Assembly: GCF_010993745.1 (NCBI RefSeq)
Contig: NZ_WOTN01000003.1
Location: 620,001-684,000, forward strand
Length of the DNA stretch: 64,000 nt
Origin: Fodinicola acaciae
Lineage (GTDB): Bacteria > Actinomycetota > Actinomycetes > Mycobacteriales > HKI-0501
Direction of reading: 5' to 3'
Both the position numbers and the translations under genes were made by a program. The notes under the pieces are model-generated. The model was not told the DNA's origin and did not search any database. It worked only from the letters and a program-made list of their open reading frames with translations. Of this stretch, positions 1-8,866 are shown piece after piece (the stretch's first letter is position 1; every line of letters begins with the position of its first letter).

Positions 1-129
1 GCTGGCCAGCGGTGTCCACGGTCCGACGATCAGCAGCGCGGCGGCGATCAGCGCCACCAGCGCGGCCGGAGACCACCACACACGGCGCGTACGCGACTGC
101 TCCGGCAGTGTTGGGCCGGCGTCGGCCAT
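1..129 (-). CDS. Membrane protein, N-terminal fragment
   Basis: This gene starts inside the window on the minus strand and runs off the left edge. The 43 visible residues begin MADAGPTLPEQ, followed by a basic stretch (SRTRR) and then a hydrophobic segment at about residues 17-38 that looks like a first transmembrane helix with a cytoplasmic N-terminus. The ATG is at 129. The family cannot be named from this fragment. Confidence 0.55.
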   Translation of the reverse strand, partial: MADAGPTLPEQSRTRRVWWSPAALVALIAAALLIVGPWTPLAS

Positions 130-299
130 GGCGTGGACCCTCCCTCGGGCTGCGGACAACATCTCCTCGTGAGGCGCCATTATCTACGAGAGGCCGCCAG
201 CTCCGGTAGGAAAGTTGCGACTCGATTCGGCTTTATCTATACAAAATTAAGACGTCGGCCCGATCGTGCACCGGATAAATATGCTTTTGTCCGGACGTT
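130..299. other. Intergenic region, promoter territory of the left-edge gene
   Basis: This 170-bp gap separates the start of the left-edge gene from the end of the GntR gene. It is locally AT-rich around 230-300 compared with the flanking coding DNA. I see no convincing ORF or structured RNA. Confidence 0.4.
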
Positions 300-938
300 T
301 TAGTTTTGCGCGACAAATGCGTCTCGGGCGCCTTTCATGTGGTCGGTCATCTCCTGGCGAGCCTGCTCCGGGTCGCCGGTACGGATCGCGTCGAGCAGCC
401 GGCGGTGCACGTCCAGCAGCGCCGTCGGGCCGGGATAGGTCGACTGCAGCTGCGCGAGGCAGAGCTGCATCTCCTCATGTACGCCGGCGTACGCGCGGCT
501 CAACCGCGGACTGCCGACCGCGTCGACCAGTCCGACGTGAAAGTCGGTGTGCGCCTCCACGCGGTCGGCCCAGCTCGCCTCCGGCCCCATCGCCGCGAGC
601 CCGGAGAGCAGCCGGTCTGCGTCCGCCCGCGAAAGCCCGCGGCGCGCGAGCGTGGTCACCACGTGCAGCTCGAGCGGTTCGCGCATGAAGAACAGGTCAT
701 CGACGTCCTCGACGGTCAGCACCGGCACACGTGCCGACTTGCCGTGCTCACGTATGAGCAGGCCGCGCGCCACCAGCGACTGCAGCGCGGCACGCACGGT
801 CGGCCGCGCGACCCGGTATTTGTCCGCCAGCGCCAGCTCCGGGATCGGTTCGCCGGGCCGCAGCTCGCCGCCGAGGATGCGCTCGCGCAGCTCGGCGACC
901 AACGCGTCGGTCGTACTCGTGATCCGCAGGACGCTCAC
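300..938 (-). CDS. GntR-family (FCD-type) transcriptional regulator
   Basis: A DNA-binding repressor or activator of the FadR (FCD) subfamily, 212 residues from the GTG at 938. The N-terminal winged helix-turn-helix covers about residues 5-70 (LVAELRERILGGELRPG, then VARPTVRAALQSL). The C-terminal all-helical FCD ligand domain carries conserved acidic and His positions around EAHTDFHVGLV and HRRLLDAI. The GTG overlaps the TGA of the upstream dehalogenase gene as GTGA, so the two are translationally coupled; this is why I reject a start 18 codons further upstream. The ligand is probably an organic acid handled by the neighbouring HAD enzyme, which is inference. An FCD-type operator half-site pair lies at 1652-1662 in front of the operon. 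Confidence 0.85.
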   Translation of the reverse strand: MSVLRITSTTDALVAELRERILGGELRPGEPIPELALADKYRVARPTVRAALQSLVARGLLIREHGKSARVPVLTVEDVDDLFFMREPLELHVVTTLARRGLSRADADRLLSGLAAMGPEASWADRVEAHTDFHVGLVDAVGSPRLSRAYAGVHEEMQLCLAQLQSTYPGPTALLDVHRRLLDAIRTGDPEQARQEMTDHMKGARDAFVAQN

Positions 939-1627
939 TCCGGGATCGGCCTTCCGTCGGCCAGGCCGGCCAGCGGCCACAGGTCGCGCCACACGTGGTC
1001 GGCCGCGACGCCGGCCCGCTGCGGCTCGTTGTGCCGGTTGACCCAGGCGGTCGTCAAGCCGGCGCGCTTGGCCGGCGCGTTGTCATATTTGAAGCCAAAA
1101 GCGACGTGGATGATCCGGTCCGCCGGCACCCCGATCTCGGCCAGCGCGTACGCGAAGAAGGCGTCGTCCGGCTTGTAGGTCCGGGTGTCCTCCGCGGTGA
1201 TCACGAAGTCGAACGCTACCCGGTGGTGGCGGATGCTGTGCGAGATGATGTCGCGGTCGGTGTTGGACAGGATCGCCAGCTTCATGCCGGCCGCCTTGGC
1301 CCTGGTCAGCGCGGGGTTGGTGTCGAGAAACGACGACCACGAGCGCATCGCGTCGGCCAGGTCGCGGCCAAGCCGGTCGTCGTACGGCCAGCCGTGCCGG
1401 TCGCAGAAGGTCGCAAGGCTCTCCGCCAGCACCTGCTTGTAGCTGCGATAACTGCCGCCGATGAGGTCATACTGGATCGCCTCGAACTCCTGCTGCAGCT
1501 CGCTGCCCGGCACCAGCAGCCGGTCGCCGTTGCGCAGCGCGAGCCGATAGAGGAACTGCGCGATGCCTCCTTCCCAGTCGGTCAGCGTCCCGTAGTTGTC
1601 GAACGTCGCCACCTCGTACGGCGCCAT
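935..1627 (-). CDS. HAD-superfamily haloacid dehalogenase-like hydrolase (type II)
   Basis: A cytosolic hydrolase of the L-2-haloacid dehalogenase type, 230 residues. Motif I is FDNYGTLTD near the N-terminus, with the first Asp as nucleophile. Motif II is ILSNTD, a Lys-containing stretch TYKPDD follows, and the last acidic motif is GFKYDNAPAKRAG. The start at 1627 is fixed by an AGGAGG-type ribosome site (GACAGGAGGAGCT). In-frame codons upstream reach 1708 but lack such a site. It is the first gene of a two-gene operon with the FCD-GntR regulator, overlapping it by 4 bp. The usual family reaction is removal of halide or phosphate from a small organic acid; the real substrate cannot be read from sequence. 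Confidence 0.85.
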   Translation of the reverse strand: MAPYEVATFDNYGTLTDWEGGIAQFLYRLALRNGDRLLVPGSELQQEFEAIQYDLIGGSYRSYKQVLAESLATFCDRHGWPYDDRLGRDLADAMRSWSSFLDTNPALTRAKAAGMKLAILSNTDRDIISHSIRHHRVAFDFVITAEDTRTYKPDDAFFAYALAEIGVPADRIIHVAFGFKYDNAPAKRAGLTTAWVNRHNEPQRAGVAADHVWRDLWPLAGLADGRPIPE

Positions 1628-1651
1628 AGCTCCTCCTGTCTGTTTGCCACT

Positions 1652-1662
1652 CTGTCTGACAA
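1652..1662. promoter_or_regulatory. Candidate FCD-GntR operator
   Basis: CTGTCTGACAA fits the FadR-subfamily consensus (GTM, 0-1 spacer, KAC) with GTC-T-GAC. It lies 25 bp upstream of the dehalogenase start and in front of the operon that encodes an FCD-GntR, so autoregulation is likely. The placement and match are seen; binding is inferred. Confidence 0.45.
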
Positions 1663-1793
1663 TATGACACGCTCTTCGATCGCGGCAACCGGTCGGCAGC
1701 CTCCGCATCAGTCATGGGGGTGGAGATAAGTGCAGGTCAAGTCGGCAACCAACGCCAGTGACGGTGGCCGTACGGTCGGCGAGGCTCAGCCGT

Positions 1794-3263
1794 ATGACAA
1801 CCCAACTCCTCGCCACCGGCTGGCGGAAATACGGATGGCTGACGGCCGGGGCCGTGCTCGGCATGTTCGCGCTGCACAGCGAGTGGTCGATTCCGGTCGC
1901 CGGCTGGCTGTTCGCGATCTGCCTGATGCGGTTCACCCGCGGCACCGGCGTACTCGCCGGATTCGGCTGCGTCTTCCTGTCGTCCGCGGCCGCGACCATC
2001 ACCTTCCTCGCGGCCGCCAACCGGCTCGACGCCTGGCCGATTTTGGCCGGATGCCTCGCGATGAGCCTGATCCTCGACCTGCCGCTGCTGGCCGACCGAC
2101 TGCTTTTCCGGCGGTTCAACCCGTTTCTCGGCACGCTGGTGTTTCCGGTGTGCCGCGTCGCGGCCGAGTTCCTGATCGCGGTGGTCAGTCCGTTCGGCAC
2201 CATTTTCGGTCCGCTGGCCACCACGCAGTCGAGCAGTCTTCCGGTGCTGCAGCTGGCATCGGTGACCGGCATCTATGGCATCAGCTTCCTGATGGCGTGG
2301 CTCGCCCCGATCGCCAACCTGGCACTGGAACGCCGGTCTTTCCGTACGGTAACAGTGGTTTACGCGGCAGTCCTTGGCGTCGTCCTCCTCGGCGGCGGCG
2401 TACGGCTCGCGGCAGCGCCGACCGCGGACAATCTGGTGCGCGTCGCCGGCATCAGCCCGTCGAAAGCCGCCAAGGAGCGGCAGCGGCAGATCGACAACTT
2501 CCACACACCCGAGCTGCGGCCGGAGCAGAAACCGGTGCTGCGCAAGGCATTCGCGATCGTCAACGACGACCTCTTCGCGCGTACGCGGGTCGAGGCGGAC
2601 GCCGGAGCGAAGATCGTCGCCTGGCCGGAGGCGGGCGCGCTCGTCCTGCACGACGACTACGCCGATTTCCTGACGAAAGCCGGACAACTCGCCAGCGAGA
2701 AACACATCTATCTGGACACGGGGATCGCGGTCGTCCTGGATGGCCAACCCGACCTGCGCGACCTCGCCGTGCTGGTCGGGCCGGACGGCCGGGTGCTGTC
2801 CACCTTCGACAAGGCGCACCCGGTGCCAGGACTGGAAAACTTCCCCGCCGGCGACGGCATCGTGCCGGTGACCGCCACACCGTACGGCCGGCTGGCCAAC
2901 GTCGTCTGCTATGACGCGGATTTCCCGGGTACGCTGCGCACCCGCGCGGACATCATGTTCGTGCCGGCCAACGACTGGAACGGCATCGAGCACACGCATT
3001 CGGAGAACGCGGTCTTCCGCGCGGTCGAAAACGGCTACACGGTTTTCCGGCAGACCAGCAACGGCATCGCGATCACCGTCGACCCGTATGGCGGTCAGCT
3101 CGGCAGGACCAACTATTTCAGCGCGCCGCAGCAGACCATGGTGGCGTACGTGCCGATGACCGGCACCTGGACGGTCTACGGCATTGTCGGCGACCTGTTC
3201 GCCTGGTTGTGTGTCGCCGGCATGCTCGTGCTCACCGGTGTCGCAGTGTCGCGCCGCGTCTGA
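1794..3263 (+). CDS. lnt: Apolipoprotein N-acyltransferase (Lnt-like)
   Basis: An integral membrane acyltransferase of 489 residues that would add the third acyl chain to diacylglyceryl-cysteine lipoproteins. The N-terminal half has about six hydrophobic helices. The C-terminal half is a nitrilase-type domain with the catalytic set Glu (AWPEAGAL), Lys (FDKAHPVPG) and Cys (VCYDADFP), followed by a last transmembrane helix (LFAWLCVAGMLVLTGVAV). I chose the ATG at 1794 because the family starts close to its first helix; another ATG lies 12 codons upstream and no strong ribosome site separates the two. It is divergent from the dehalogenase operon. Actinomycetes often carry more than one Lnt paralogue, so activity in lipoprotein maturation is likely but not certain. 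Confidence 0.85.
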   Translation: MTTQLLATGWRKYGWLTAGAVLGMFALHSEWSIPVAGWLFAICLMRFTRGTGVLAGFGCVFLSSAAATITFLAAANRLDAWPILAGCLAMSLILDLPLLADRLLFRRFNPFLGTLVFPVCRVAAEFLIAVVSPFGTIFGPLATTQSSSLPVLQLASVTGIYGISFLMAWLAPIANLALERRSFRTVTVVYAAVLGVVLLGGGVRLAAAPTADNLVRVAGISPSKAAKERQRQIDNFHTPELRPEQKPVLRKAFAIVNDDLFARTRVEADAGAKIVAWPEAGALVLHDDYADFLTKAGQLASEKHIYLDTGIAVVLDGQPDLRDLAVLVGPDGRVLSTFDKAHPVPGLENFPAGDGIVPVTATPYGRLANVVCYDADFPGTLRTRADIMFVPANDWNGIEHTHSENAVFRAVENGYTVFRQTSNGIAITVDPYGGQLGRTNYFSAPQQTMVAYVPMTGTWTVYGIVGDLFAWLCVAGMLVLTGVAVSRRV

Positions 3264-3292
3264 CCGGCATGCGGCCACTTTATCCTGGTGCC

Positions 3293-4555
3293 ATGTCGAC
3301 AACCTCGCCGCGCGGCGGCCGGATCGCCACAGCCGTGCTGCTGGCGCCGGTCCGCGCGGCGGGTTGGCGCGCCACCGCACATCTGGCCGCCGGCCTGCCG
3401 ATCGCCACCACCGCATTCTTCATGATGGTGTTTTTCGGCGTACTCACGGTAGGACTCGCGGTCACCGTGGTCCCCGCGCTGCTGACGCTGGTCACGTTGG
3501 CCTGGTGCGCGGAGGCGCTCGGCCATGCGCAACGGTCGCGTTTCGCGGCCATTCTCGGCATTCGGATCGAGCTGGCCGCGCCGCCGCGGTCGGATCCGGA
3601 CGCCGGCCGGTTTCGCCGGCTTTTCGACCGCGCGCTGTCGGCGCGCACCGGCCGGCAGGTCGCGTATCACCTGTTGTCGTTGCCGTTGTCGGTGTTCGGT
3701 GTCGCTGTCATGGTGACCACGTGGACGATCGGCATCGCGCTGACGCCGGTCGTCGCGTACGGCTGGTCGCTGGCGTTGTCACCGGAGGAGCTGGCCGCGT
3801 ACACCTGCGCCGGCCTCGCCTGCCTGTTTTCCGCGCCATGGCTGGCTCGTGGACTGTCCCTTGTGGACACCTGGCTGGCCGAGCGGCTGCTCGGTCCGCG
3901 GCGCGCCGACACATTGCGACAGCGGTTGGAAAACCTGGCGGCGAGCCGGGCCGGCGCCATCGATGCCGCCGACGCCGAGCGCCGGCGGATCGAGCGCGAC
4001 CTGCATGACGGCACGCAGCAACGGCTCACCGCGCTGGCGATGAGCCTGGGCATGGCAAGGGAGAGCCTCGGCGACCCGACCGATCCGGCCGCTCAGGCGA
4101 TCGCCGCCGCACATGAAGAGGCGAAGCAGACTTTGGCCGAGCTGCGGTCGTTCGTACGCGGGCTGCATCCCGCCGTGCTCTCCGACCGCGGCCTGGACGC
4201 CGCGCTGTCCGGCCTCGCGAGCCGGTCACCGGTGCCGGTGCGGCTCAACGTCTCGGTCGACCGGCGGCCGTCGGCGACCGTGGAGTCGGTGGCCTATTTC
4301 GTGGTTTCCGAGGCGTTGACCAACATCTCCAAGCATGCGAGAGCGTCCACTGTGGACATCACCGCGCGCCGCGACGGCGACCTGCTCCGACTGACCATCG
4401 TGGACGACGGCCGCGGCGGAGCGGTGGAAAACGGTGCCGGCACGGGCCTACGCGGCCTCCGGCAGCGGATCGCCGCGGTGGACGGCACACTCCACCTCGA
4501 CAGTCCGCCGGACGAGGGAACGACGATGATCGTGGAGCTGCCATGCGGATCGTGA
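3293..4555 (+). CDS. Sensor histidine kinase (NarL/DesK type)
   Basis: A membrane sensor kinase of 420 residues. The N-terminal half contains about four hydrophobic helices arranged as two hairpins (around residues 30-70 and 125-190). The HisKA_3 dimerisation box follows with the phosphorylated His in ERDLHDGTQQRL (about residue 238). The HATPase domain shows the N-box (EALTNISKHA) and G-boxes (VDDGRGGA, GTGLRGLRQR). It overlaps the response regulator by 13 bp, so they are translationally coupled partners. The signal is unknown; the four-helix sensor without an extracellular domain suggests membrane or cell-envelope sensing, as in other actinobacterial envelope-stress kinases. Confidence 0.9.
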   Translation: MSTTSPRGGRIATAVLLAPVRAAGWRATAHLAAGLPIATTAFFMMVFFGVLTVGLAVTVVPALLTLVTLAWCAEALGHAQRSRFAAILGIRIELAAPPRSDPDAGRFRRLFDRALSARTGRQVAYHLLSLPLSVFGVAVMVTTWTIGIALTPVVAYGWSLALSPEELAAYTCAGLACLFSAPWLARGLSLVDTWLAERLLGPRRADTLRQRLENLAASRAGAIDAADAERRRIERDLHDGTQQRLTALAMSLGMARESLGDPTDPAAQAIAAAHEEAKQTLAELRSFVRGLHPAVLSDRGLDAALSGLASRSPVPVRLNVSVDRRPSATVESVAYFVVSEALTNISKHARASTVDITARRDGDLLRLTIVDDGRGGAVENGAGTGLRGLRQRIAAVDGTLHLDSPPDEGTTMIVELPCGS

Positions 4556-5187
4556 TCGCCGAGGACTCGATCCTGCTGCGCGACGGTTTGGTGCGGTTGC
4601 TGGAAAGTCACGGCGACGAGGTGGTCGCCGACGTTGGCGACGCCGAGGCACTGCTGGCCACCGTACAGGCCGACCAGCCGGATCTGGTCGTCGTGGACGT
4701 ACGCATGCCGCCGACGCACACCGACGAAGGCCTGCGCGCCGCGCTGGTTTTACGCAGCCAGTTTCCGAAGCTTCCGGTCCTGGTCCTGTCGCAGTACGTC
4801 GAAGAACGCTATGCGACCGAGTTGCTGTCCGGGCCGACCAGCGCAGTCGGCTATCTGCTGAAGGACCGCGTCGCCGACGTGTCCACCTTCCTGGACGCGT
4901 TGCGGCAGGTCGCGGCCGGCGGCACCGTGCTGGATCCGGAGGTCGTGTCGCAGATTTTGGTGCGGCATCGCGGCGATCCGCTGGATCGACTGACAACGCG
5001 CGAGACCGAGGTGCTGGCGTCGATGGCCGAGGGACGGTCCAACTCCGGCATCGCCAACGCCCTGGCGATCAGCGAAAGCGCGGTCGCCAAACACGTCAAC
5101 AGCATCTTCACCAAGCTGGACCTGCCGCTGGTGGACAGCGACCACCGCCGCGTACTCGCGGTGCTGCGGTTCCTGCGTGTCAAATAG
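4543..5187 (+). CDS. LuxR/NarL-family response regulator
   Basis: The cognate response regulator, 214 residues. The receiver domain has the acidic pocket (AED), phospho-acceptor Asp52 (VVDVRMP) and the conserved Lys (YLLKDRV). The C-terminal LuxR-type helix-turn-helix spans about residues 148-205 (LTTRETEVLASMAEG, then ISESAVAKHVNSI). Its ATG lies inside the last codons of the kinase gene. Likely targets include its own operon with the downstream DUF4097 protein; that is inference from order. Confidence 0.92.
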   Translation: MRIVIAEDSILLRDGLVRLLESHGDEVVADVGDAEALLATVQADQPDLVVVDVRMPPTHTDEGLRAALVLRSQFPKLPVLVLSQYVEERYATELLSGPTSAVGYLLKDRVADVSTFLDALRQVAAGGTVLDPEVVSQILVRHRGDPLDRLTTRETEVLASMAEGRSNSGIANALAISESAVAKHVNSIFTKLDLPLVDSDHRRVLAVLRFLRVK

Positions 5188-5196
5188 GAGTTTTCC

Positions 5197-5991
5197 ATGA
5201 CCGTCACGAAGACGGAGTCGGGCGGCCGGGTGATCTGGTGGATCGCCGGCGGCGTCGTCATCCTCATCGGCGCCGTTGCGGTGGCGATTTTCGGGTGGGG
5301 GTTGCTGGCGACGCAGACGACCAACCAGACGAAGACGTATCTCCAGCCGATCACCACGTTGCGAGTCGACGGCAATGCCGCGTCGGTGTCCGTGACCGCC
5401 GGTGCCGCCAATCAGGTGTCCAGCCGACGCGTCGTCGAGGCGACGCAAGGCTGGACGCCGACCGTCACCGAGATCTGGTCGGGCACCACGTTGCAGGTCA
5501 CGCTTCGGTGTCCCAGCAGCGTTTTCGGCCGCAAGTGCCGCATCGCGTACGCGATCACGGTGCCGCCGCGGACCGTGCTCGACCTCCACACGGACTCCGG
5601 CGTGGTGACCGCGCGCGGCCTGTCCGGCAAGGTCGCCGTGGCGGCTTCTTCCAGTGACGTCACGACTTTCGGCCTGTCCGGGCCGCTGATCGTACGCGCC
5701 GACTCCGGCAGGGTCAGCGCGAATGCCTTGCGCAGCACCAATGTGGACGTGGCGGCCGAATCCGGATCGGTGACGCTCGGATTCAGCGCGCCGCCGGCAT
5801 CGGTGAACGTGTCGGCCGATTCCGGTGGCGTCGGCATCACCGTGCCACGCACCGGTACGTCGGCGGACGTTTACGCCGTGCAGCTCACCATCGACTCCGG
5901 ACAAAGCTCCGTCGGCGTCAAACAGGGTGCCGGCGCGAGGATCTCGGTGCGCTCCGACTCCGGTGACGTACGGATCGATTATCGGCATTAG
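5197..5991 (+). CDS. DUF4097-like membrane-anchored beta-repeat protein
   Basis: A 264-residue protein with one N-terminal transmembrane helix (about residues 11-35) and an extracytoplasmic beta-rich domain. The domain contains short repeats built around D/E-SG (TDSGVVT, ADSGRVS, AESGSVT, ADSGGVG, IDSGQSS, SDSGDV), typical of the DUF4097 / putative-adhesin beta-helix family. It has a clear ribosome site (TAGGAG) and starts 10 bp after the response regulator, so it is the third gene of the two-component operon. Such proteins often accompany envelope-stress two-component systems, but the molecular role is unknown. Its stop codon overlaps the convergent MocR stop. Confidence 0.8.
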   Translation: MTVTKTESGGRVIWWIAGGVVILIGAVAVAIFGWGLLATQTTNQTKTYLQPITTLRVDGNAASVSVTAGAANQVSSRRVVEATQGWTPTVTEIWSGTTLQVTLRCPSSVFGRKCRIAYAITVPPRTVLDLHTDSGVVTARGLSGKVAVAASSSDVTTFGLSGPLIVRADSGRVSANALRSTNVDVAAESGSVTLGFSAPPASVNVSADSGGVGITVPRTGTSADVYAVQLTIDSGQSSVGVKQGAGARISVRSDSGDVRIDYRH

Positions 5992-7388
5992 AAAAGGTCG
6001 GCGATCGTGGCGATGCCTTCGCGGATCGTACGCTCGCCGATGTTTCCGAAGCCCAGCAGCAACTGTCCCGGCAGGACGGCATGGTCGGAGCGGCACTCGG
6101 CCATGCCGTAAAGGCCGACCGAGCGTTCGCGCGCGGCGGCGATCACCGAGGTTTCGTCAACGCCAGCAGGCAAATGCGCGACCGCGTGCAGGCCAGCGGC
6201 GAGACCGGTGATCTCGATCGACGGTGCGTGCTCGGCGAGCGCCTCCACCAGAGCCGCCCGCCGAGCCGCATACACGCTGCGCATGCGCCGCAGGTGCCGG
6301 TGAAAACGGCCGGACTCCATCAGCTTCGCCATCGCCAGCTGTTCGAAGACCGGCGTACCACGGTCGCTCTCGTGTTTTGTCTCCGCCACCAACGAAGCCA
6401 GCGACGGCGGACAGACGGCCCAGCCGATCCGGATCGCCGGAGCCAGCGACTTGCTGGCCGTGCCGAGCGCGATGACGCAGTCCGGCGCCAGCCCCTGCAA
6501 CGCGCCGACCGGGTCGCGGTCGTAACGAAACTCGGCGTCGTAGTCGTCCTCGACGATGAATCCGCCGGTGCGTTTTGTCCACTCCAGCAAGGCATGCCGG
6601 CGCTCAGGTGCGAGTACGACTCCGGTCGGCCACTGGTGCGCCGGCGTGATGACCACCGCGTCGGCGCCGGAGGCCGCCAGCGCGTCCACGTCGATCCCCT
6701 GTTCGTCGACCGGCACGCGGACCGCCTCGAAACCGTGCAACCGCTGGCGATGGGCGATGCCGGCCTCCTCGTAGCCGGGATCCTCGAAGGCGACCCTCCG
6801 CACTCCTTTTGCCATCAATGCCGTCAAAACGACCGTCAGTCCCTGCGCGAAGCCTGAGCACACGACGATGCACTCCGGTGAGGCGACGATTTGCCGTACG
6901 CGCCGCAGATATGCCGCCAGTACGCCGCGAAATTCCAGGTTTCCCTGTGGATCGCCATAGTCGAAGGTCTCGTTTGCCGCGTCACGGCTGATTTCCTTCT
7001 GTGTCCACAGCCAGTCGGCGCGCGGAAAGCTGGCCAGGTCCGGCACACCGTGGCGGAAGTCCGCGCGCAGCCTGGCTGGCGGCGGCGCCGGCGCGGCCGG
7101 TGCCGGCACGTCGCAAGCACCGGCCGCGACGCGAGTGGCCGAGCCGACGCGCGTACTCAGATAGCCCTCCGCCTGCAGCTGACCGAAGCACTCCTGCACC
7201 AGACCGCGGGAAACTCCCAGCGCTCGCGCCAACTCGCGGGACGACGGCAGCCGCTCGCCGACCTGCAGCCGGCCACATCGGATCGCCGCGCGCAACGCGT
7301 CCTCCAGCTGTGACCGCAGCGGCACCGCGGACGTGCGGTCCATCGACAGCAACAGCTCCGGACTCAAACCGGACCACTCGATTGGCAT
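5988..7388 (-). CDS. MocR/PdxR-type GntR regulator with aminotransferase fold
   Basis: A chimeric regulator of 466 residues. The N-terminal GntR winged helix (about residues 20-90; LEDALRAAIRCGRLQVGERL, then LGVSRGLVQECFGQL) is fused to a fold-type I aminotransferase-like domain. The PLP-binding Lys sits in LGTASKSLAPAIRIGW and the Asp in VEDDYDAEFRYD. It is divergent from an MFS exporter with only 47 bp between the starts, so it probably controls that gene. Usual family effectors are PLP, GABA or other amines; the effector here is unknown. It overlaps the convergent DUF4097 stop by a few bases. Confidence 0.88.
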   Translation of the reverse strand: MPIEWSGLSPELLLSMDRTSAVPLRSQLEDALRAAIRCGRLQVGERLPSSRELARALGVSRGLVQECFGQLQAEGYLSTRVGSATRVAAGACDVPAPAAPAPPPARLRADFRHGVPDLASFPRADWLWTQKEISRDAANETFDYGDPQGNLEFRGVLAAYLRRVRQIVASPECIVVCSGFAQGLTVVLTALMAKGVRRVAFEDPGYEEAGIAHRQRLHGFEAVRVPVDEQGIDVDALAASGADAVVITPAHQWPTGVVLAPERRHALLEWTKRTGGFIVEDDYDAEFRYDRDPVGALQGLAPDCVIALGTASKSLAPAIRIGWAVCPPSLASLVAETKHESDRGTPVFEQLAMAKLMESGRFHRHLRRMRSVYAARRAALVEALAEHAPSIEITGLAAGLHAVAHLPAGVDETSVIAAARERSVGLYGMAECRSDHAVLPGQLLLGFGNIGERTIREGIATIADLF

Positions 7389-7435
7389 GGAATTGGAGCT
7401 TAGCGCCGATCCGGTTGCCGCCTAGCGTCCTTGGC

Positions 7436-8578
7436 ATGACAACCGCGACGCTCACTCGGCCACGGCTCCTCAGCCGGGGGCTGGTCCTGGTGGTGGCCGC
7501 CAACTTCGGCGCGCTGACCAGCTTCTACCTGCTGCTTTCGGTGGTGCCGCTGTTCACCGCCACGCTCGGCGACAGCGGCGCCGCGGCCGGCCTGTCCACC
7601 GGCCTGCTGATGACCGCGACCGTCGTCGCCGAGCTGGTCACGCCGCGGTTGGTGATCCGGCTCGGCTATCGCCGCGTCTTCGCCGCCGGCCTCACGCTGC
7701 TCGGTCTGCCGGCGCTCGTGCTGGCATTTCCGTCGACGATGGCGACGGTGATGATCGTCAGCCTGGTACGCGGCGTCGGCTTCGCGATCATCATGGTGGT
7801 CGCCGGCGCGCTGATCGCCACGCTGCTGCCGCCGGAGCGCCGCGGCGAAGGACTCGGCATCACCGGCATGGTCGCGTGCCTGCCGGGAGTGCTCGCGCTG
7901 CCGGCCGGCATCTGGCTGGCCAACGTGGCTGGCTTCGCCGCGGCGTTCACGATCGGTGGTGTGGCGGCTCTGGTCGGCCTGCTGGCCATTCCGTGGATCC
8001 CGGTCACCGCGCCGGGCGACGACAAACCGGTCGGTGTGCTGGCCAGCCTGCGTACGCCCGCGTTGAACCGGCCGGCGATCGTGTTCGCCACCACCGCGAT
8101 GGCCGGCGGCATCGTCGCCGGATTCCTGCCGCTGGCCATCACCGGCGGCTCGGTCGCCGCCGCCGGCCTGTTCGTCCAGGCCGCCGCCGCGACCGGTTTC
8201 CGCTGGCTGGCCGGCCGATACGGCGACCGCTACGGCGCCGGCAAGCTGCTCGTACCAGGTGCGACAGTCGCCGCCATCGGACTGTTGCCGCTGGTCGTCA
8301 CGCACAATCCGGTCACGGTCCTCGCCGGCATGGCGGTCTTCGGCGCCGGCTTCGGGGTCGCGCAGAACGCCAGTATGACCCTCATGCTGAGCCGGGTTTC
8401 GCCGGCCAGCTTCGGATCCGTGAGCGCGGTGTGGAACATCGCCTACGACGCCGGCTGGGGCTGGGGCGCCGCCGCCTTCGGCCTGGCCGCCACCCAACTA
8501 GGCTATTCTCCAGCCTTCGCCGCGACGGCCGCCCTCATGCTGATCATCATTGCTGGTTTCCGCCGGGCGGCGCGGTAG
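7436..8578 (+). CDS. MFS transporter (probable efflux permease)
   Basis: A 380-residue major facilitator superfamily permease with about 12 hydrophobic helices. The family signature between helices 2 and 3 is seen as VTPRLVIRLGYRRVF. The start at 7436 follows directly from the divergent arrangement with the MocR gene, whose start is 47 bp away on the other strand. The helix pattern resembles the CynX/NimT or small-molecule efflux branches. The substrate is unknown; MocR control suggests an amine-type or PLP-related compound, which is inference. Confidence 0.85.
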   Translation: MTTATLTRPRLLSRGLVLVVAANFGALTSFYLLLSVVPLFTATLGDSGAAAGLSTGLLMTATVVAELVTPRLVIRLGYRRVFAAGLTLLGLPALVLAFPSTMATVMIVSLVRGVGFAIIMVVAGALIATLLPPERRGEGLGITGMVACLPGVLALPAGIWLANVAGFAAAFTIGGVAALVGLLAIPWIPVTAPGDDKPVGVLASLRTPALNRPAIVFATTAMAGGIVAGFLPLAITGGSVAAAGLFVQAAAATGFRWLAGRYGDRYGAGKLLVPGATVAAIGLLPLVVTHNPVTVLAGMAVFGAGFGVAQNASMTLMLSRVSPASFGSVSAVWNIAYDAGWGWGAAAFGLAATQLGYSPAFAATAALMLIIIAGFRRAAR

Positions 8579-8866
8579 GACGAAAGCGGTTTGGGGGCTG
8601 TAGGGGGTCGGTTTTAGGCTGTTGCGTTTTCTGGTTGTCGCGTTCTGAGGGTCGGGGGTTTTCCTAGTTGTTGCGTTGGGAGGGTCGGGGTTTTCCAGAT
8701 TGTTGCGTTGGGAGGGGCGCAGGCTCTTCATTTTTGTTGCGTTTTGAGGGTGGTTTCGCCTTCGCGGCGGGCGCTCCTGCGCGGAGGGCGACCTCAAGGG
8801 GAGGGGCGCGCGGGGTCCCGTCGTTGGTCCGGTTGGGTGCCGCGGGTGCGGTTTCGTACGTGGTGT

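Noticed and set aside
1737-3416. 559-codon minus-strand frame opposite the Lnt-like gene
   Set aside because: Composition is Arg/Gly/Asp/His-rich without motifs, as expected for an antisense shadow; the plus frame carries the E-K-C nitrilase residues and membrane helices.
8635-8745. Tandem TTGTTGCGTT units at about 33-bp spacing as a CRISPR array
   Set aside because: Only about ten bases are conserved per unit, the intervening sequences resemble each other, and there are no cas genes.
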